Assembly: GCF_014696435.1 (NCBI RefSeq)
Contig: NZ_JACJQG010000039.1
Coordinates: 1-64,000 of the forward strand
DNA from: Calothrix anomala FACHB-343
GTDB lineage: Bacteria > Cyanobacteriota > Cyanobacteriia > Cyanobacteriales > Nostocaceae
DNA length: 64,000 nucleotides
Reading direction: 5' to 3'
The notes beneath the pieces were generated by a model. The model had not been told where the DNA came from, made no database searches, and saw only the letters and a list, made by a program, of their open reading frames with translations. The position numbers and the translations under genes were made by a program. This document shows, in pieces, positions 1-10,058 of this stretch. The stretch's first letter is position 1. Each line of letters begins with the position of its first letter.

Positions 1-111
1 ATTAACAATTTATTGGGGTGAGAAAGCGATTGTTATCGGCAACTGCTTTCTCACACTTAAAATGATTATCATTTTAATTACTGTATATTTTATTCTCTGG
101 AAGTCCCTTAA
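1..111. mobile_element. Right end of a MITE-like element (GGGACTTCC family)
   Basis: The stretch ending TCTGGAAGTCCCTTAA (about 96-111) matches the terminal repeats of the elements at 2923-3039, 13613-13893 and 27635-27772. Aldolase homology starts immediately after it at 110. Inside lies a perfect 10-nt inverted repeat (18-27 against 45-54, GTGAGAAAGC). The left end is outside the window, so element size is unknown. Confidence 0.5.
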
Positions 112-694
112 TCCTTTTGGGATTCATTTCAGCCGCGTGCGTGTTTCTGACTTAATCTTGGTGAATGCTCAAGGTGAAGTTGTTCAAGGTAATGGCGCAC
201 TCAATCAAGCAGCTTATGCTATTCACTCCCAAATTCACGAAGCCCGTCCAGATGTAGTAGCGGCGGCTCATGCTCATTCCTTCTATGGCAAAACTTGGTC
301 AGCACTAGGTCGCTTAATCGATCCGATTACTCAAGATTCTGCTGTGTTCTATCAAGATCATGCTTTATTTGATGATTACAAAGGCATTGTGTTGGATACC
401 AGTGAAGGAAAACGCATTGCGGAAGGATTAGGTAATAAAAAAGCGGCAATCCTCCGCAATCATGGATTATTAACAGTAGGACATACTGTAGACGAGGCGG
501 CTTGGTGGTTCATTCGTCTAGAAGATGCGACTAAATCCCAGTTGCTAGCAGAATCCGTAGGTAAACCCATTCCTATTGAGCATGATCTCGCTTTGAGTAT
601 TCAACAACGCAATGGTACTCATGAAGCAGGTTGGCGTGCATTCCAATATTTGTGGGATGAAATTACCCGCGATCAACCAGATTTATTGGAGTAA
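110..694 (+). pseudogene. Class II aldolase/adducin family protein, 5'-truncated
   Basis: From Asn-Pro-Phe-Gly onward the reading frame matches the class II aldolase/adducin fold: a VSDLILVN strand, the metal-site segment AAAHAHSFYGK and a later RNHGLLTVG histidine motif. The family binds a divalent metal through such His residues and acts on sugar phosphates or related hydroxy-acids; the substrate here is unknown. About 195 residues remain, and roughly the first 60 are missing. The frame is open upstream to an ATG at 62, but residues from there to 109 (MIIILITVYFILWKSL) are encoded by the repeat element and are not family sequence. The gene was therefore most likely cut by the element at its 5' side, and activity is doubtful because N-terminal phosphate-binding elements are lost. 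Confidence 0.75.
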
Positions 695-707
695 TACCCT
701 TTCACGT

Positions 708-950
708 TAATTATGATACAAAGACGCTGGTAGAGGCATGGCATTGCCCAGTGGTGTCAACTTAACGTGAAACCCGCTTGGTTGGAAGGTTTCGCCCTCA
801 CCCCCAGCTCCTCTCCCACCAGGAGAGGGGAGCAAGAGATTTAGTTCCCCTTCTCCTGCGGGAGAAGGGGTTAGGGGATGAGGGCGAGAGTTTTTGTACA
901 ACACGCGCCGTATATAGCTTTTAGCTTAAGTTGACACGCCATGCCCTGAA
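708..950. repeat. Nested small inverted repeats
   Basis: TTTCACGTTAA near 709-719 is inverted as TTAACGTGAAA near 762-772. GTGTCAACTTAA (754-765) is inverted as TTAAGTTGACAC (926-937), each next to a GGCATGGC-type block. Between them are C-rich and G-rich halves (about 785-895) of the CTCACCCC/GGAGAGGGG type that can pair with each other. No gene is credible here; this is layered repeat DNA. Confidence 0.5.
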
Positions 951-1027
951 GCGAAATCTATATATATCAGAGTTGAAATGGCATAAAAGGGAACACAAAA
1001 CAGGGTATTTGTTCAGGAGAATTTTTC

Positions 1028-1430
1028 ATGCCAGTAGAGTTTATTGGGTTAATCCGCACCAAACCTGCTTCGGAGTTAAACAGTTTACCGGGTAGTCTAG
1101 TGGTCTGGCAAGTCAACTTTGCTGGGTGAAAAAACGAACCACGAAGGCACGAAGTAATCAAAGAAAGAGGAAAAGAAGAGAACTAGAAAATTTCATGCAC
1201 CTAGCATAGTTCCCTTGTCAGACTACTAGCGGATGATATTATTGACCCCGCCTATGTGCGTGAGTTTGCCCAAGCTCATGAACAAGGGGATTTTGATAAG
1301 GTACTAATCGGCTATAGCTCTAGTAGTCCTGATGGTTTTACCATTGCTACCCATGCAGCTGCGTTTACAGAACGCTTAGGCTTTTTGATTGCTCATCGCC
1401 CAGGCTTTGTTGCACCAACTTTAGCAGCAC
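1028..1430 (+). pseudogene. LLM-class flavin monooxygenase, broken by a MITE and lacking its C-terminus
   Basis: ATG at 1028 has an AGGAG at 1015-1019 and starts MPVEFIGLIRTKPASEL, a typical N-terminus of alkanesulfonate-monooxygenase-like (SsuD/LLM) proteins. Coding sense is interrupted by a MITE (about 1097-1229) that brings a stop, then resumes in the same frame as DDIIDPAYVREFAQAHEQ through AHRPGFVAPTLAARK. At that point the family should continue for another 250 or so residues, but the frame passes directly into an HbpS-like gene. Only about the first 90 residues of a roughly 350-residue enzyme survive, so this is non-functional. It shares the organosulfur theme of the intact paralogue at 1714-2883. 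Confidence 0.8.
1097..1229. mobile_element. 133-bp MITE with about 25-bp terminal inverted repeats
   Basis: The left end (1097-1121, CTAGTGGTCTGGCAAG...) and the reverse complement of the right end (1205-1229, CTAGTAGTCTGACAAG...) match at most positions. The insert carries no coding capacity and splits the monooxygenase gene between residues SELNSLPGS and ADDIIDP. Confidence 0.7.
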
Positions 1431-1693
1431 GCAAAGCGCAAACAGCAGCTTCGATTCGTCGCCCTACAGGAAACTTTGCCGATCATCTGGCTGTGGCGTT
1501 ACCTCTAGCTTCTGGGAATTTATTAACAAATCTCGGTGGAGGTTTACCTATCCGCTTCGGTGGTGTCCATGTAGGAGCCATTGGTGTTGGCGGTGGTATT
1601 GTTGAACAGGATATTGCGTAGACGCGAAGCGGCTTGTCGATAGACATCGCCAAAGCCGCATTAAGTGCGATCGGTGCAGATCCAATAGATTAG
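1431..1693 (+). pseudogene. HbpS/GlcG-family (DUF336) protein, 3' fragment with in-frame stop
   Basis: Residues AQTAASIRRPTGNF, ALPLASGNLLTNLGGGLPI and GVHVGAIGVGGG are characteristic of the GlcG/HbpS family (small heme- or corrinoid-associated proteins). The N-terminal half is gone: the gene is joined in frame to the monooxygenase remnant at AARK|AQTA. A 33-nt insertion (about 1620-1652) adds an in-frame TAG at 1619-1621; after it the original frame resumes as DIAKAALSAIGADPID and ends with TAG at 1691-1693. A single fusion ORF of 121 residues starting at a GTG at 1256 can still be read, but it is most simply a deletion product. Confidence 0.75.
1612..1652 (+). repeat. Short dispersed repeat inserted in the HbpS gene
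   Basis: GATATTGC and GACATCGC, an imperfect 8-nt direct repeat, bracket GTAGACGCGAAGCGGCTTG and a few more bases. Removing one 33-nt unit restores a continuous HbpS reading frame, so this is an insertion and not a family loop. The GACGCGAAGCGGCTTGTCG core resembles the small palindromic repeats known from Nostoc genomes. Confidence 0.6.
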
Positions 1694-1713
1694 TTATCTA
1701 CCCCATTTGAGCG

Positions 1714-2883
1714 ATGATTCTTAGCCATTACCCTGGTTCAATTGTCGGAAGCGATCGCTTTTTGGCTCCGACAGATTTCCCCGACAGCCCCCTCTCTCAA
1801 GCGTTGCAACAGCCTGTATTGTTGGGGTTATTTCTCCCCATCCAAGCAGGCGGTTGGAGTGCTTCTACATTACCACGCACTACTGACTGGAGCTTTGAAT
1901 ATAACAAGGATTTGGTGCTGAAAACTGAGGCGCTGGGCTTTGATTTAGTATTTGCGCTGTCACAGTGGTTACCCAAAGGCGGCTATGGTGGTGTGTTCAA
2001 CGGTCAAGCACTGGATTCTTTTGTGACTACAGCTGCACTCACCAGCGTCACACAGAAGATTATGCTCATCTCTACAATCCATGTGTTGTACGGGCCGATT
2101 CATCCCTTGCACTTAGCTAAATATGGCGCAACACTCGACCATATATCAGGGGGGCGCTGGGGTATTAACGTGGTGACTGGACACCGCGCAGTTGAACATG
2201 AAATGTTTGGTTGGAATCGGATTGAGCATGATCATCGTTATGAACTTGCAGCTGAGTTTATCGAAGTGCTGCAACGTTTATGGGGTGATAATGAAAACTT
2301 CTCATTTGAGGGTAAGTCTTCGTGGAAACTCAATGGTGCTTACGTCACACCTAAGCCGAAATATGGCCGTCCGGTGCTAGTTAATGCTACAGGCTCAGAT
2401 GCGGGTATTTCCTTTGCTGCACGCTATTCTGACATTGTGTTTATCACCAGCCCAGCAGGTTTAGATTTCCAGAGTGCGATCGCAGCATTACCCCCACATA
2501 CTAAAAGAGTCAAGCAAGCTGCACGAGATATCGGGCGCGAAGTACGCACACTTCTCAACCCGATGGTAATTAGCCGCGAAACTGAGCGCGAAACTTGGGA
2601 ATACCACGATGCGATCGTTGCTCATGCTGACCCAGCTGCGCCTTTAGGCTTTAGCAGATTTGATAGTGACGCGCACGCTTGGAAAGGTCGTGTCGGTAGA
2701 GATGAACCAAAGCGGCGGGCTATTGGTGGGAACATCGAGGTCATTGGTACACCTGAGCAGGTAGTCGAGCAGTTTGTCCAGTTGAAAGAGGCTGGTATTG
2801 ATGGCTTGCAGTTGAGCTTTTATGACTTTAAGCCTGATTTGGAATTTTTTGGCGATCGCCTGTGCCAGTTGCGTAAGTCCTGA
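1714..2883 (+). CDS. LLM-class flavin-dependent monooxygenase, SfnG (dimethylsulfone monooxygenase)-like
   Basis: This 389-residue, apparently full-length protein belongs to the bacterial luciferase-like FMN/FADH2-dependent monooxygenases. The strand LLGLFLPIQAGGWSAS, the LAKYGATLDHISGGRWGINVV segment and the GRPVLVNATGSDAGISFAARYSD stretch fit the dimethylsulfone/alkanesulfonate branch, which oxidises C-S bonds with reduced flavin. By analogy it would help scavenge sulfur from organosulfur compounds in the cytoplasm. The first 35 or so residues precede the conserved barrel, so a later start is possible. It lies downstream of a broken paralogue and an HbpS remnant, as if it were the survivor of a larger sulfur-acquisition operon. 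The exact substrate cannot be read from the sequence. Confidence 0.8.
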   Translation: MILSHYPGSIVGSDRFLAPTDFPDSPLSQALQQPVLLGLFLPIQAGGWSASTLPRTTDWSFEYNKDLVLKTEALGFDLVFALSQWLPKGGYGGVFNGQALDSFVTTAALTSVTQKIMLISTIHVLYGPIHPLHLAKYGATLDHISGGRWGINVVTGHRAVEHEMFGWNRIEHDHRYELAAEFIEVLQRLWGDNENFSFEGKSSWKLNGAYVTPKPKYGRPVLVNATGSDAGISFAARYSDIVFITSPAGLDFQSAIAALPPHTKRVKQAARDIGREVRTLLNPMVISRETERETWEYHDAIVAHADPAAPLGFSRFDSDAHAWKGRVGRDEPKRRAIGGNIEVIGTPEQVVEQFVQLKEAGIDGLQLSFYDFKPDLEFFGDRLCQLRKS

Positions 2884-2922
2884 TTACCTAAAAATTGACA
2901 TTTGCAACTGAAAATTTTACCT

Positions 2923-3039
2923 TTAGGGACTTCCAAATAAAAAAATATTCCAATCATTACTTACCAAATCCGCAACTGGTAGGGGCGGGGTTACCCCGCC
3001 CCTACAATTTGGCATAATTTATTTTTTGGAGTTCCCTTA
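2923..3039. mobile_element. 117-bp MITE-like element (GGGACTTCC family)
   Basis: TTAGGGACTTCCA (2923-2935) followed by an A-rich run is inverted as TGGAGTTCCCTTA (3027-3039). The centre holds its own hairpin of GGGGCGGGG / CCCCGCCCC (about 2982-3003). Confidence 0.65.
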
Positions 3040-3603
3040 TTATCCTCATCGAAGTTAGTAATTTTTGTACTAGCCAATCAGGATTTTAATTTAATAATTA
3101 TTTTTCTATTTAATTTTGATAGAAAAATAATTATCAAATTTTTGCCATGTTCCCTAATGCTTGATAGAGGTAAATATTCAATCAAAAATATTTTGATTTT
3201 GGTTGGTATATATGCAATCATAATTTTTAATACCATTAAATCTACTCGCTTATGGTAGTTAAATTAGAAAGAAATTTGACTACCATCTTATTTAATGAAT
3301 TACTATCTAAAATTCATTTATAGACGATTTATCTGGCGGAAGGCATAGCTTTTCGTGCATCATCTGTAAAGAAATATTTGCAATATATTTTACCAAATAA
3401 AATAATTTGCTTAATATTACTTTACCACTGGGTAATTAGTTTTTTAAATATAATTACTCACTCGTCTAGGACTGATCAAACAGCAGCCAAATTGGGATAG
3501 CGCAATTGATACAACGGTAGCTAAAATTTCCCTTTTCTAAAACCTGAATGCGAGCGCCTATGGTTCGTTAAGATTACTTAAAATCGCAAAAACACTCAAG
3601 TTA
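3040..3603. other. AT-rich intergenic region with two hairpins
   Basis: No gene was seen. TAATTATTTTTCTAT (3095-3109) is perfectly inverted at 3119-3133. ATGGTAGT (3252-3259) is inverted at 3279-3286 with imperfectly pairing AT-rich DNA between. These could be terminators or relics of small elements. Confidence 0.4.
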
Positions 3604-4389
3604 TTATGTATGGATAAAGAAATAACTAGTCATCCCAAAACCAGTCACAACAATCAGATACTTAACTAACTGAGGATTAAGCTTTCGAGCATAATAGGCA
3701 CCTACATATCCACCGATAGTTGATCCCAGCATGATGAAAAATGCTTGATTCCAGTTAATAACTCCAACAGGTATAAAAGTTATAGTTGCAGCAATAGTAT
3801 TACAACTCATCAACAGTACCTTCAGCCCATTAATTTGGTGAATTTGCTCCAAACCAAGCAGTCTAAGTACAGCTAAGAGTAGAAAGCTAATGCCTAAACC
3901 GTAAAACCCTCCATAGATAGCAACGAAAAATAGAACCAAAGAGGATGTATGTGGGGACGATCTGCTATTTTGATCCGCTTTAGGAAGAACGGTAGACAAC
4001 CAGGACAATAACGAATCACTGAAAGTAAATAAAAGTGTGGCTAACAGCAATAGATAGGGAACTAGTTCCTTAAGAATTTCGCCAGAAATCCAAAGCACTA
4101 ATAGCGCACCAATAATGCCACCCACAAGACTAACACTACTGAATACCACGCACAAACGTCTGCTATCTTGTAAATCTGCTTGATAAGCTTTGACACTAGC
4201 AATTAATCCTGGTAACGCTGCGACAGTGCTGGTGGCGTTAGCAACAACAGGTGACATACCCGTGATTAGTAGTGCTGGAAACACGATCAATCCACCACCA
4301 CCCGCCACTGAATTTAACACTCCACTGGAGAGAGCAGCGAGAAAGAGAAAGCTAGCTTGTATAAGTGTCATATCCATCAAGGAAATCAC
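3604..4389 (-). CDS. TauE/SafE-family (DUF81) anion/sulfite exporter
   Basis: This 261-residue membrane protein has about eight hydrophobic segments. Near its N-terminus is the glycine-rich AALSSGVLNSVAGGGGLIVF motif that marks TauE/SafE transporters, and the second half repeats the topology (AIYGGFYGLGISFLLLAVLR, then TIGGYVGAYYARKLNP). Members export sulfite, sulfoacetate or related anions, fitting the organosulfur genes nearby. The start could be the Met at 4371 as well as 4389. It stands alone on the minus strand, and its promoter side faces groES. Confidence 0.8.
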   Translation of the reverse strand: MISLMDMTLIQASFLFLAALSSGVLNSVAGGGGLIVFPALLITGMSPVVANATSTVAALPGLIASVKAYQADLQDSRRLCVVFSSVSLVGGIIGALLVLWISGEILKELVPYLLLLATLLFTFSDSLLSWLSTVLPKADQNSRSSPHTSSLVLFFVAIYGGFYGLGISFLLLAVLRLLGLEQIHQINGLKVLLMSCNTIAATITFIPVGVINWNQAFFIMLGSTIGGYVGAYYARKLNPQLVKYLIVVTGFGMTSYFFIHT

Positions 4390-4687
4390 TGCTTGATTTT
4401 TTTTAGTCTTATGACATCATACTTAATATAATACAAACTACGATAATCCGATAAAATTTTAGTAGTTTAACCTCCACTACTAGCAATTTCTCATTTTGCT
4501 CACTATTCATTGGATTAGTTTGATTGGGAAACCTTTCATGCCTACTGTTTAATTTGACAAACACCATGCATGATGAATTGTCCTCTCAATTAAATCTGTG
4601 CAATTGAGCAAACATCTTCCTCGATCAGTTCATAACTGAATTACACCCATTTGTTCACCTTCAAAAAGTTAGTTTAGAGAATTTTGT
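4390..4687. promoter_or_regulatory. Divergent promoter region between tauE-like gene and groES
   Basis: This roughly 300-bp gap must carry promoters for both neighbours. I looked for the HrcA operator CIRCE (TTAGCACTC, 9 nt, GAGTGCTAA), usual before cyanobacterial groESL, and did not see it. CATGCATGATGAATTG-type short repeats are present but not diagnostic. Confidence 0.35.
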
Positions 4688-4999
4688 ATGGCAGCTATAG
4701 CATTAAGCGTATCTACTGTTAAGCCTCTAGGCGATCGCGTTTTCATCAAGGTTAGTGAATCCGAAGAGAAAACAGCAGGAGGTATTCTTCTACCTGATAG
4801 CGCTAAAGAAAAGCCACAGGTAGGTGAAATTGTTGCCGTCGGCCCTGGTAAACGCAATGATAACGGTACTCTTCAAACTATAGATGTTGCCGTTGGTAAT
4901 AAGGTTCTGTTCTCCAAGTATGCAGGTACTGATATCAAACTAGGTACAGAAGAATACGTTCTATTGTCTGAAAAAGACATCTTGGCAGTTGTTGCATAG
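4688..4999 (+). CDS. groES: Co-chaperonin GroES (Cpn10)
   Basis: At 103 residues the protein has the usual Cpn10 length. It shows the landmarks [11 protein letters not shown] near the N-terminus, a mobile-loop segment [31 protein letters not shown] and the C-terminal [17 protein letters not shown]. The heptameric ring caps GroEL and closes the folding chamber in the cytoplasm. groEL follows about 110 bp downstream on the same strand, so the two form the standard groESL operon, although a heptamer repeat array sits between them. Confidence 0.97.
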   Translation: MAAIALSVSTVKPLGDRVFIKVSESEEKTAGGILLPDSAKEKPQVGEIVAVGPGKRNDNGTLQTIDVAVGNKVLFSKYAGTDIKLGTEEYVLLSEKDILAVVA

Positions 5000-5003
5000 T
5001 TGA

Positions 5004-6752
<1,749 letters not shown>

Positions 6753-6790
6753 TCCTGAATTGGTTGTAAAACAATAGGTTTTGGGTCTTT

Positions 6791-6842
6791 TGTAATCTTC
6801 AGAGGCGATCGTCAAATATTGCGATCGCCTCTGAAGATTACA
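6791..6842 (+). terminator. Long perfect inverted repeat after groEL
   Basis: The 21-nt arm 6791-6811 (TGTAATCTTCAGAGGCGATC...) is perfectly inverted at 6822-6842 with a 10-nt loop. It starts about 40 bp after the groEL stop and probably acts as terminator or 3' stabiliser. HIP1 octamer sequence lies at the stem top. No T-run follows directly. Confidence 0.6.
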
Positions 6843-7157
6843 ATTTCTCTTCCTTAGCGCTCTTCGCGTCTTTGCGGTTCGTTTTTTTATCCATCAAATT
6901 AATTTGCAATATTTAATTTTGAAAAGCTAATAATTAGGGTATCATATTATCTGAAATCATATATTTATCAATACTCTTTGAACTTGCTTGCCGACTTACG
7001 CAACCAAACAAGATGAAAAACTCCACCCACAAGGGTTACGCCGTCAGCGTCAGCCGAACGGGGATGGAGTTTTTGGGCATGGGGAATCGAGCATGGGGGA
7101 GGCAGTGCGTTGCTGGTTTCCAGTGTTGTGCAAACTGCCGTCATGGGAAAGAACATA

Positions 7158-7181
7158 CCAATGCCCAATGCCCAATGCCCC
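7158..7181. repeat. Short AATGCCC heptamer array
   Basis: About three copies of AATGCCC lie just upstream of the flavoprotein gene. The same heptamer forms a larger array at 12433-12489. Confidence 0.6.
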
Positions 7182-7217
7182 AAACAGGGTGCAACTACCA
7201 ACAAGGAGGAAAAACAA

Positions 7218-8858
7218 TTGCTCACAGTCGATAGCGAAACAGAACTACAACTAACCGCCGATGTGCTGGTAATTGGTGGCGGGCCCGCCGCAGCATGGGC
7301 CGCATCAGCAGCAGCCGCCCAAGGTGTAAAAGTCATCATTGCAGATAAAGGCTATTTGGGTACGAGTGGAGCCGCAGCAGCTAGTGGGAATGGCATCATG
7401 GCCCCTTCTCCAGACAATTGGGAGAAAGTTGTATCGGAACGTTACCGCATTGGAAAAAACCTCGCTAACTTACGTTGGATTGAACGTGTCATTGAAAAAA
7501 CTTGGCTAAGTTTGCCCTTAGTGGAAGATTGGGGCTATCGTTTCCCTAAAGAAAATGGGGAATCTGTGCGTCAAAGTTATTATGGCCCGGAATATATGCG
7601 AGTACTCCGCAAACACCTGTTGCGTGTGGGCGTGCAAATTCTTGACCAAAGCCCCGCTTTAGAACTGTTATTAGCTGAAGATGGTTCTGTGGCTGGCGCT
7701 AGAGGTGTACAACGGCAAAATAATCGCACTTATACCGTTCGCGCTGGTGCAGTAGTTCTAGCAAATGGCGGTTGTGCATACTTGAGTAAAGCTTTAGGTT
7801 GCAATACCAATACAGGTGATGGATTGCTGATGGCTGTGGAAGCTGGCGGTGAACTTTCTAGTATGGAAGCTTCTAATCACTATGCTATTTCGACGGCTTT
7901 TAATGCCACAGTGACAAGAGGAGTTCCCTTTGGCTGGGCTAGTTACACCGATGAAGCAGGTAATGATTTAGGTGGCTATATCAATGGTCGTCGCGATCCC
8001 GCATTCCTTCCCAACGCCCTCTTAAAAGGCCCCGTTTATGCTCGTTTGGATCGAGCTACACCTGAAGTTAAAGCAGTAATTGAAAAGTCTCATTTCATCG
8101 CGTATTTACCCTATAAAAAGGCTGGTATTGACCCCTATACAGAACGAGTACCTGTAACACTAGTTTTAGAAGGTACAGTTCGAGGTACTGGTGGAATTCG
8201 GATTATCAATGATAGTTGCGGAACAAAAGTACCTGGACTCTACGCTGCTGGTGATGCTGCATCACGGGAATTTTTAGCAGGTTTAGCTTCTGGGGGTGGT
8301 GGTCCTAATGCTGCTTGGGCAATTTCTACAGGACAATGGGCGGGAGAAGGTGCAGCAGCTTTTGCGAAAAGTTTGGGCGCTCATGCTCATGAAAGGGTTG
8401 TGTATCCTGCTGGACAAGCGGGAATGCGTTCCCAATCCCCCACATCTGAAACATTCGATAGTAACGCGATCGTGCGTGGTGTTCAAGCTGAGGTATTCCC
8501 CTTAGAGAAGAATTACCTGCGTTCTGAGCAGAAACTTCTGGATTCTCTCGCCAAATTAGAAACTTTGTGGCAGCAAGTACAAGAGAACCCGAAACAAGAT
8601 ACCGTGCGCGATATCGAATTTTCTCGCAGAGCTGCTGCGCTGACTGCTGTAGCAAGATGGGGATATTTTAGCGCTTTACATCGCAAAGAAAGCCGCAGCG
8701 AACATATTCGCATAGACTATCCCGAAACTGATCCCAATCAGCGTTATTACCAAGCCACAGGCGGTTTAAATAAGCTGTGGGTAAGACGGGATTGGATTAC
8801 AGATGAGACTACGACATCACCAGTATTAACAACTCAAACTACAGCCTCAGTATCATGA
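7218..8858 (+). CDS. FAD-binding fumarate reductase/AprA-like flavoprotein
   Basis: Start chosen at TTG 7218 because AGGAGG (7204-7209) sits 8 nt before it; longer ATG starts upstream run through repeat DNA. The 546-residue protein begins with a dinucleotide-binding fold (ADVLVIGGGPAAAWAASAAA) and contains NGGCAYLSKALG and the FAD-site segment GLYAAGDAASREFLAGLASG, as in the succinate dehydrogenase/fumarate reductase/adenylylsulfate reductase alpha-subunit superfamily. The next gene, a two-cluster ferredoxin, overlaps it by 4 nt. That pairing resembles the AprA-AprB arrangement, but the substrate is not known and no dissimilatory sulfate pathway is visible. The surrounding sulfur genes make an organosulfur or sulfite-linked redox reaction plausible, as inference only. 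Confidence 0.75.
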   Translation: MLTVDSETELQLTADVLVIGGGPAAAWAASAAAAQGVKVIIADKGYLGTSGAAAASGNGIMAPSPDNWEKVVSERYRIGKNLANLRWIERVIEKTWLSLPLVEDWGYRFPKENGESVRQSYYGPEYMRVLRKHLLRVGVQILDQSPALELLLAEDGSVAGARGVQRQNNRTYTVRAGAVVLANGGCAYLSKALGCNTNTGDGLLMAVEAGGELSSMEASNHYAISTAFNATVTRGVPFGWASYTDEAGNDLGGYINGRRDPAFLPNALLKGPVYARLDRATPEVKAVIEKSHFIAYLPYKKAGIDPYTERVPVTLVLEGTVRGTGGIRIINDSCGTKVPGLYAAGDAASREFLAGLASGGGGPNAAWAISTGQWAGEGAAAFAKSLGAHAHERVVYPAGQAGMRSQSPTSETFDSNAIVRGVQAEVFPLEKNYLRSEQKLLDSLAKLETLWQQVQENPKQDTVRDIEFSRRAAALTAVARWGYFSALHRKESRSEHIRIDYPETDPNQRYYQATGGLNKLWVRRDWITDETTTSPVLTTQTTASVS

Positions 8859-9196
8859 TCGAGCTTGTCAGCCATCAACTCTGCATTAATTGTAATGTCT
8901 GCGTTCAAGTATGCCCTACCAATGTCTTTGACGCAGTTCCTAACCAACCACCTGCGATCGCGCGTCAGGAAGACTGTCAAACTTGCTTTATGTGTGAAGC
9001 ATACTGTCCAGCAGATGCGCTTTATGTTGCACCCCAATCTCATACAAATGTTGCCGTCAACGAGGATGATTTAATTGATAGTGGGATTATGGGTGAATAT
9101 CGTCGCATCTTAGGTTGGGGATATGGTAGAAAAAATAACAGTGAATTAGATACTGCTCATAAATTGCGCCAACTACCACGCCCTTATCAAAGTTAG
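8855..9196 (+). CDS. Two-[4Fe-4S] ferredoxin-type protein, partner of the flavoprotein
   Basis: This 113-residue protein has two cysteine motifs, CINCNVCVQVCP near residue 10 and CQTCFMCEAYCP near residue 40. Each is CxxCxxCxxxCP, predicting two [4Fe-4S] clusters. Its ATG overlaps the stop of the flavoprotein (ATGA), so the two are translationally coupled and probably form one complex in which the ferredoxin carries electrons to or from FAD. The C-terminal tail after residue 60 (MGEYRRILGWGYGRK) is not part of the cluster-binding fold. Confidence 0.85.
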   Translation: MIELVSHQLCINCNVCVQVCPTNVFDAVPNQPPAIARQEDCQTCFMCEAYCPADALYVAPQSHTNVAVNEDDLIDSGIMGEYRRILGWGYGRKNNSELDTAHKLRQLPRPYQS

Positions 9197-9201
9197 TTTA
9201 C

Positions 9202-9250
9202 TGTTGACGGTTGACGGTTGACGGTTGACTGTTAACTGTTAACCGTCAAC
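9202..9250. repeat. Heptamer (TTGACGG) repeat array
   Basis: About six TTGACGG/TTGACTG/TTAACTG units end in an inverted AACCGTCAAC unit, forming a possible hairpin just downstream of the ferredoxin gene. Confidence 0.85.
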
Positions 9251-9410
9251 GATTTGAAACGGAACAATTTCTGGCGTTGCACAATTGCGGAATGATTTAG
9301 CTCACGCAGAGGCGCAAAGACGCAGAGAGAATAAGGAGTTTAAGATTTTAATACATCGAAATTTATCCTCTGATTCAGCAATGCCTAATTTCTTTTGTCG
9401 TTTTTCATAA

Positions 9411-10058
9411 ATGAAGCATCTTTGTGTCATTTTTGATTTGGATGGAACTTTAGTTGATAGTGAAAAGCTTTGTAACCAAGCATTTATAGATTTGCTACCT
9501 TTTATCAATGAATCAGTTGACAGTCTAATTTGTCGATATCGTGGCAGAAAATTAGCTTTAATCTTAGCGGATATAGAAATAAGATATGGTGAAAAGCTGC
9601 CTATGGATTTTGAAACAATATATCGTCAAAAAGTGAATGAATTATTTGAATTTTATTTGCAGCCAGTAACAGGCGTTCCAGAGATGCTACAAAAGCTAGA
9701 ATATCCTGTTTGTGTTGCCTCAAGTGCTCCTATCGCTAAAATTCGTAAGGCTTTAAATGTCACAAATCTATCGCATTATTTTGGCGAACGCTTGTTTAGT
9801 TCTTATGATGTAGGCTCGTGGAAACCCGACCCAGATTTATTTTTATACGCAGCTAATAAAATGGGATTTCCACCCGAATCTTGTGTTGTTATAGAAGATA
9901 GCGATGTCGGAATTCAAGCTGCACATTCATCTGGAATTTATGCTTTGAAATATTCAACAGAGGAGAAAGCAGAGACACAAAATAATGTGTTTTCTAATAT
10001 GAAATCTCTTGCAAAACGGCTGGATAATATTTATGCGCTGAAATGCGATCGCTCATAA
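9411..10058 (+). CDS. HAD-superfamily phosphatase (subfamily IA)
   Basis: The 215-residue protein has all HAD motifs: FDLDGTLVDSE near residue 9 (nucleophile Asp and acid/base Asp), VASSAP (motif II Ser), KPDPDLFLYA (motif III Lys) and VIEDSDVGIQAA (motif IV acids). The alpha-helical cap after motif I puts it in subfamily IA with beta-phosphoglucomutase and sugar-phosphate phosphatases. The substrate cannot be assigned. It stands alone between a repeat array and a region of broken genes and appears intact. Confidence 0.85.
   Translation: MKHLCVIFDLDGTLVDSEKLCNQAFIDLLPFINESVDSLICRYRGRKLALILADIEIRYGEKLPMDFETIYRQKVNELFEFYLQPVTGVPEMLQKLEYPVCVASSAPIAKIRKALNVTNLSHYFGERLFSSYDVGSWKPDPDLFLYAANKMGFPPESCVVIEDSDVGIQAAHSSGIYALKYSTEEKAETQNNVFSNMKSLAKRLDNIYALKCDRS

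Noticed and set aside
62-109. Hydrophobic N-terminus of the aldolase as a signal peptide
   Set aside because: The segment is encoded by a repeat-element end and family homology begins only at Asn-Pro-Phe-Gly.
708-950. Structured RNA or riboswitch
   Set aside because: The pairing is explained by dispersed C-rich/G-rich repeat halves, and no conserved riboswitch core was recognised.
7110-7217. Longer ATG start for the flavoprotein
   Set aside because: The extension covers ATGCCCA repeats and lacks family similarity; a TTG with an ideal AGGAGG is present at 7218.
9411-10058. HAD protein as PhnX phosphonatase linked to the phn locus
   Set aside because: It is 8.7 kb away and lacks the cap-domain lysine motif that I would expect for phosphonoacetaldehyde hydrolase.
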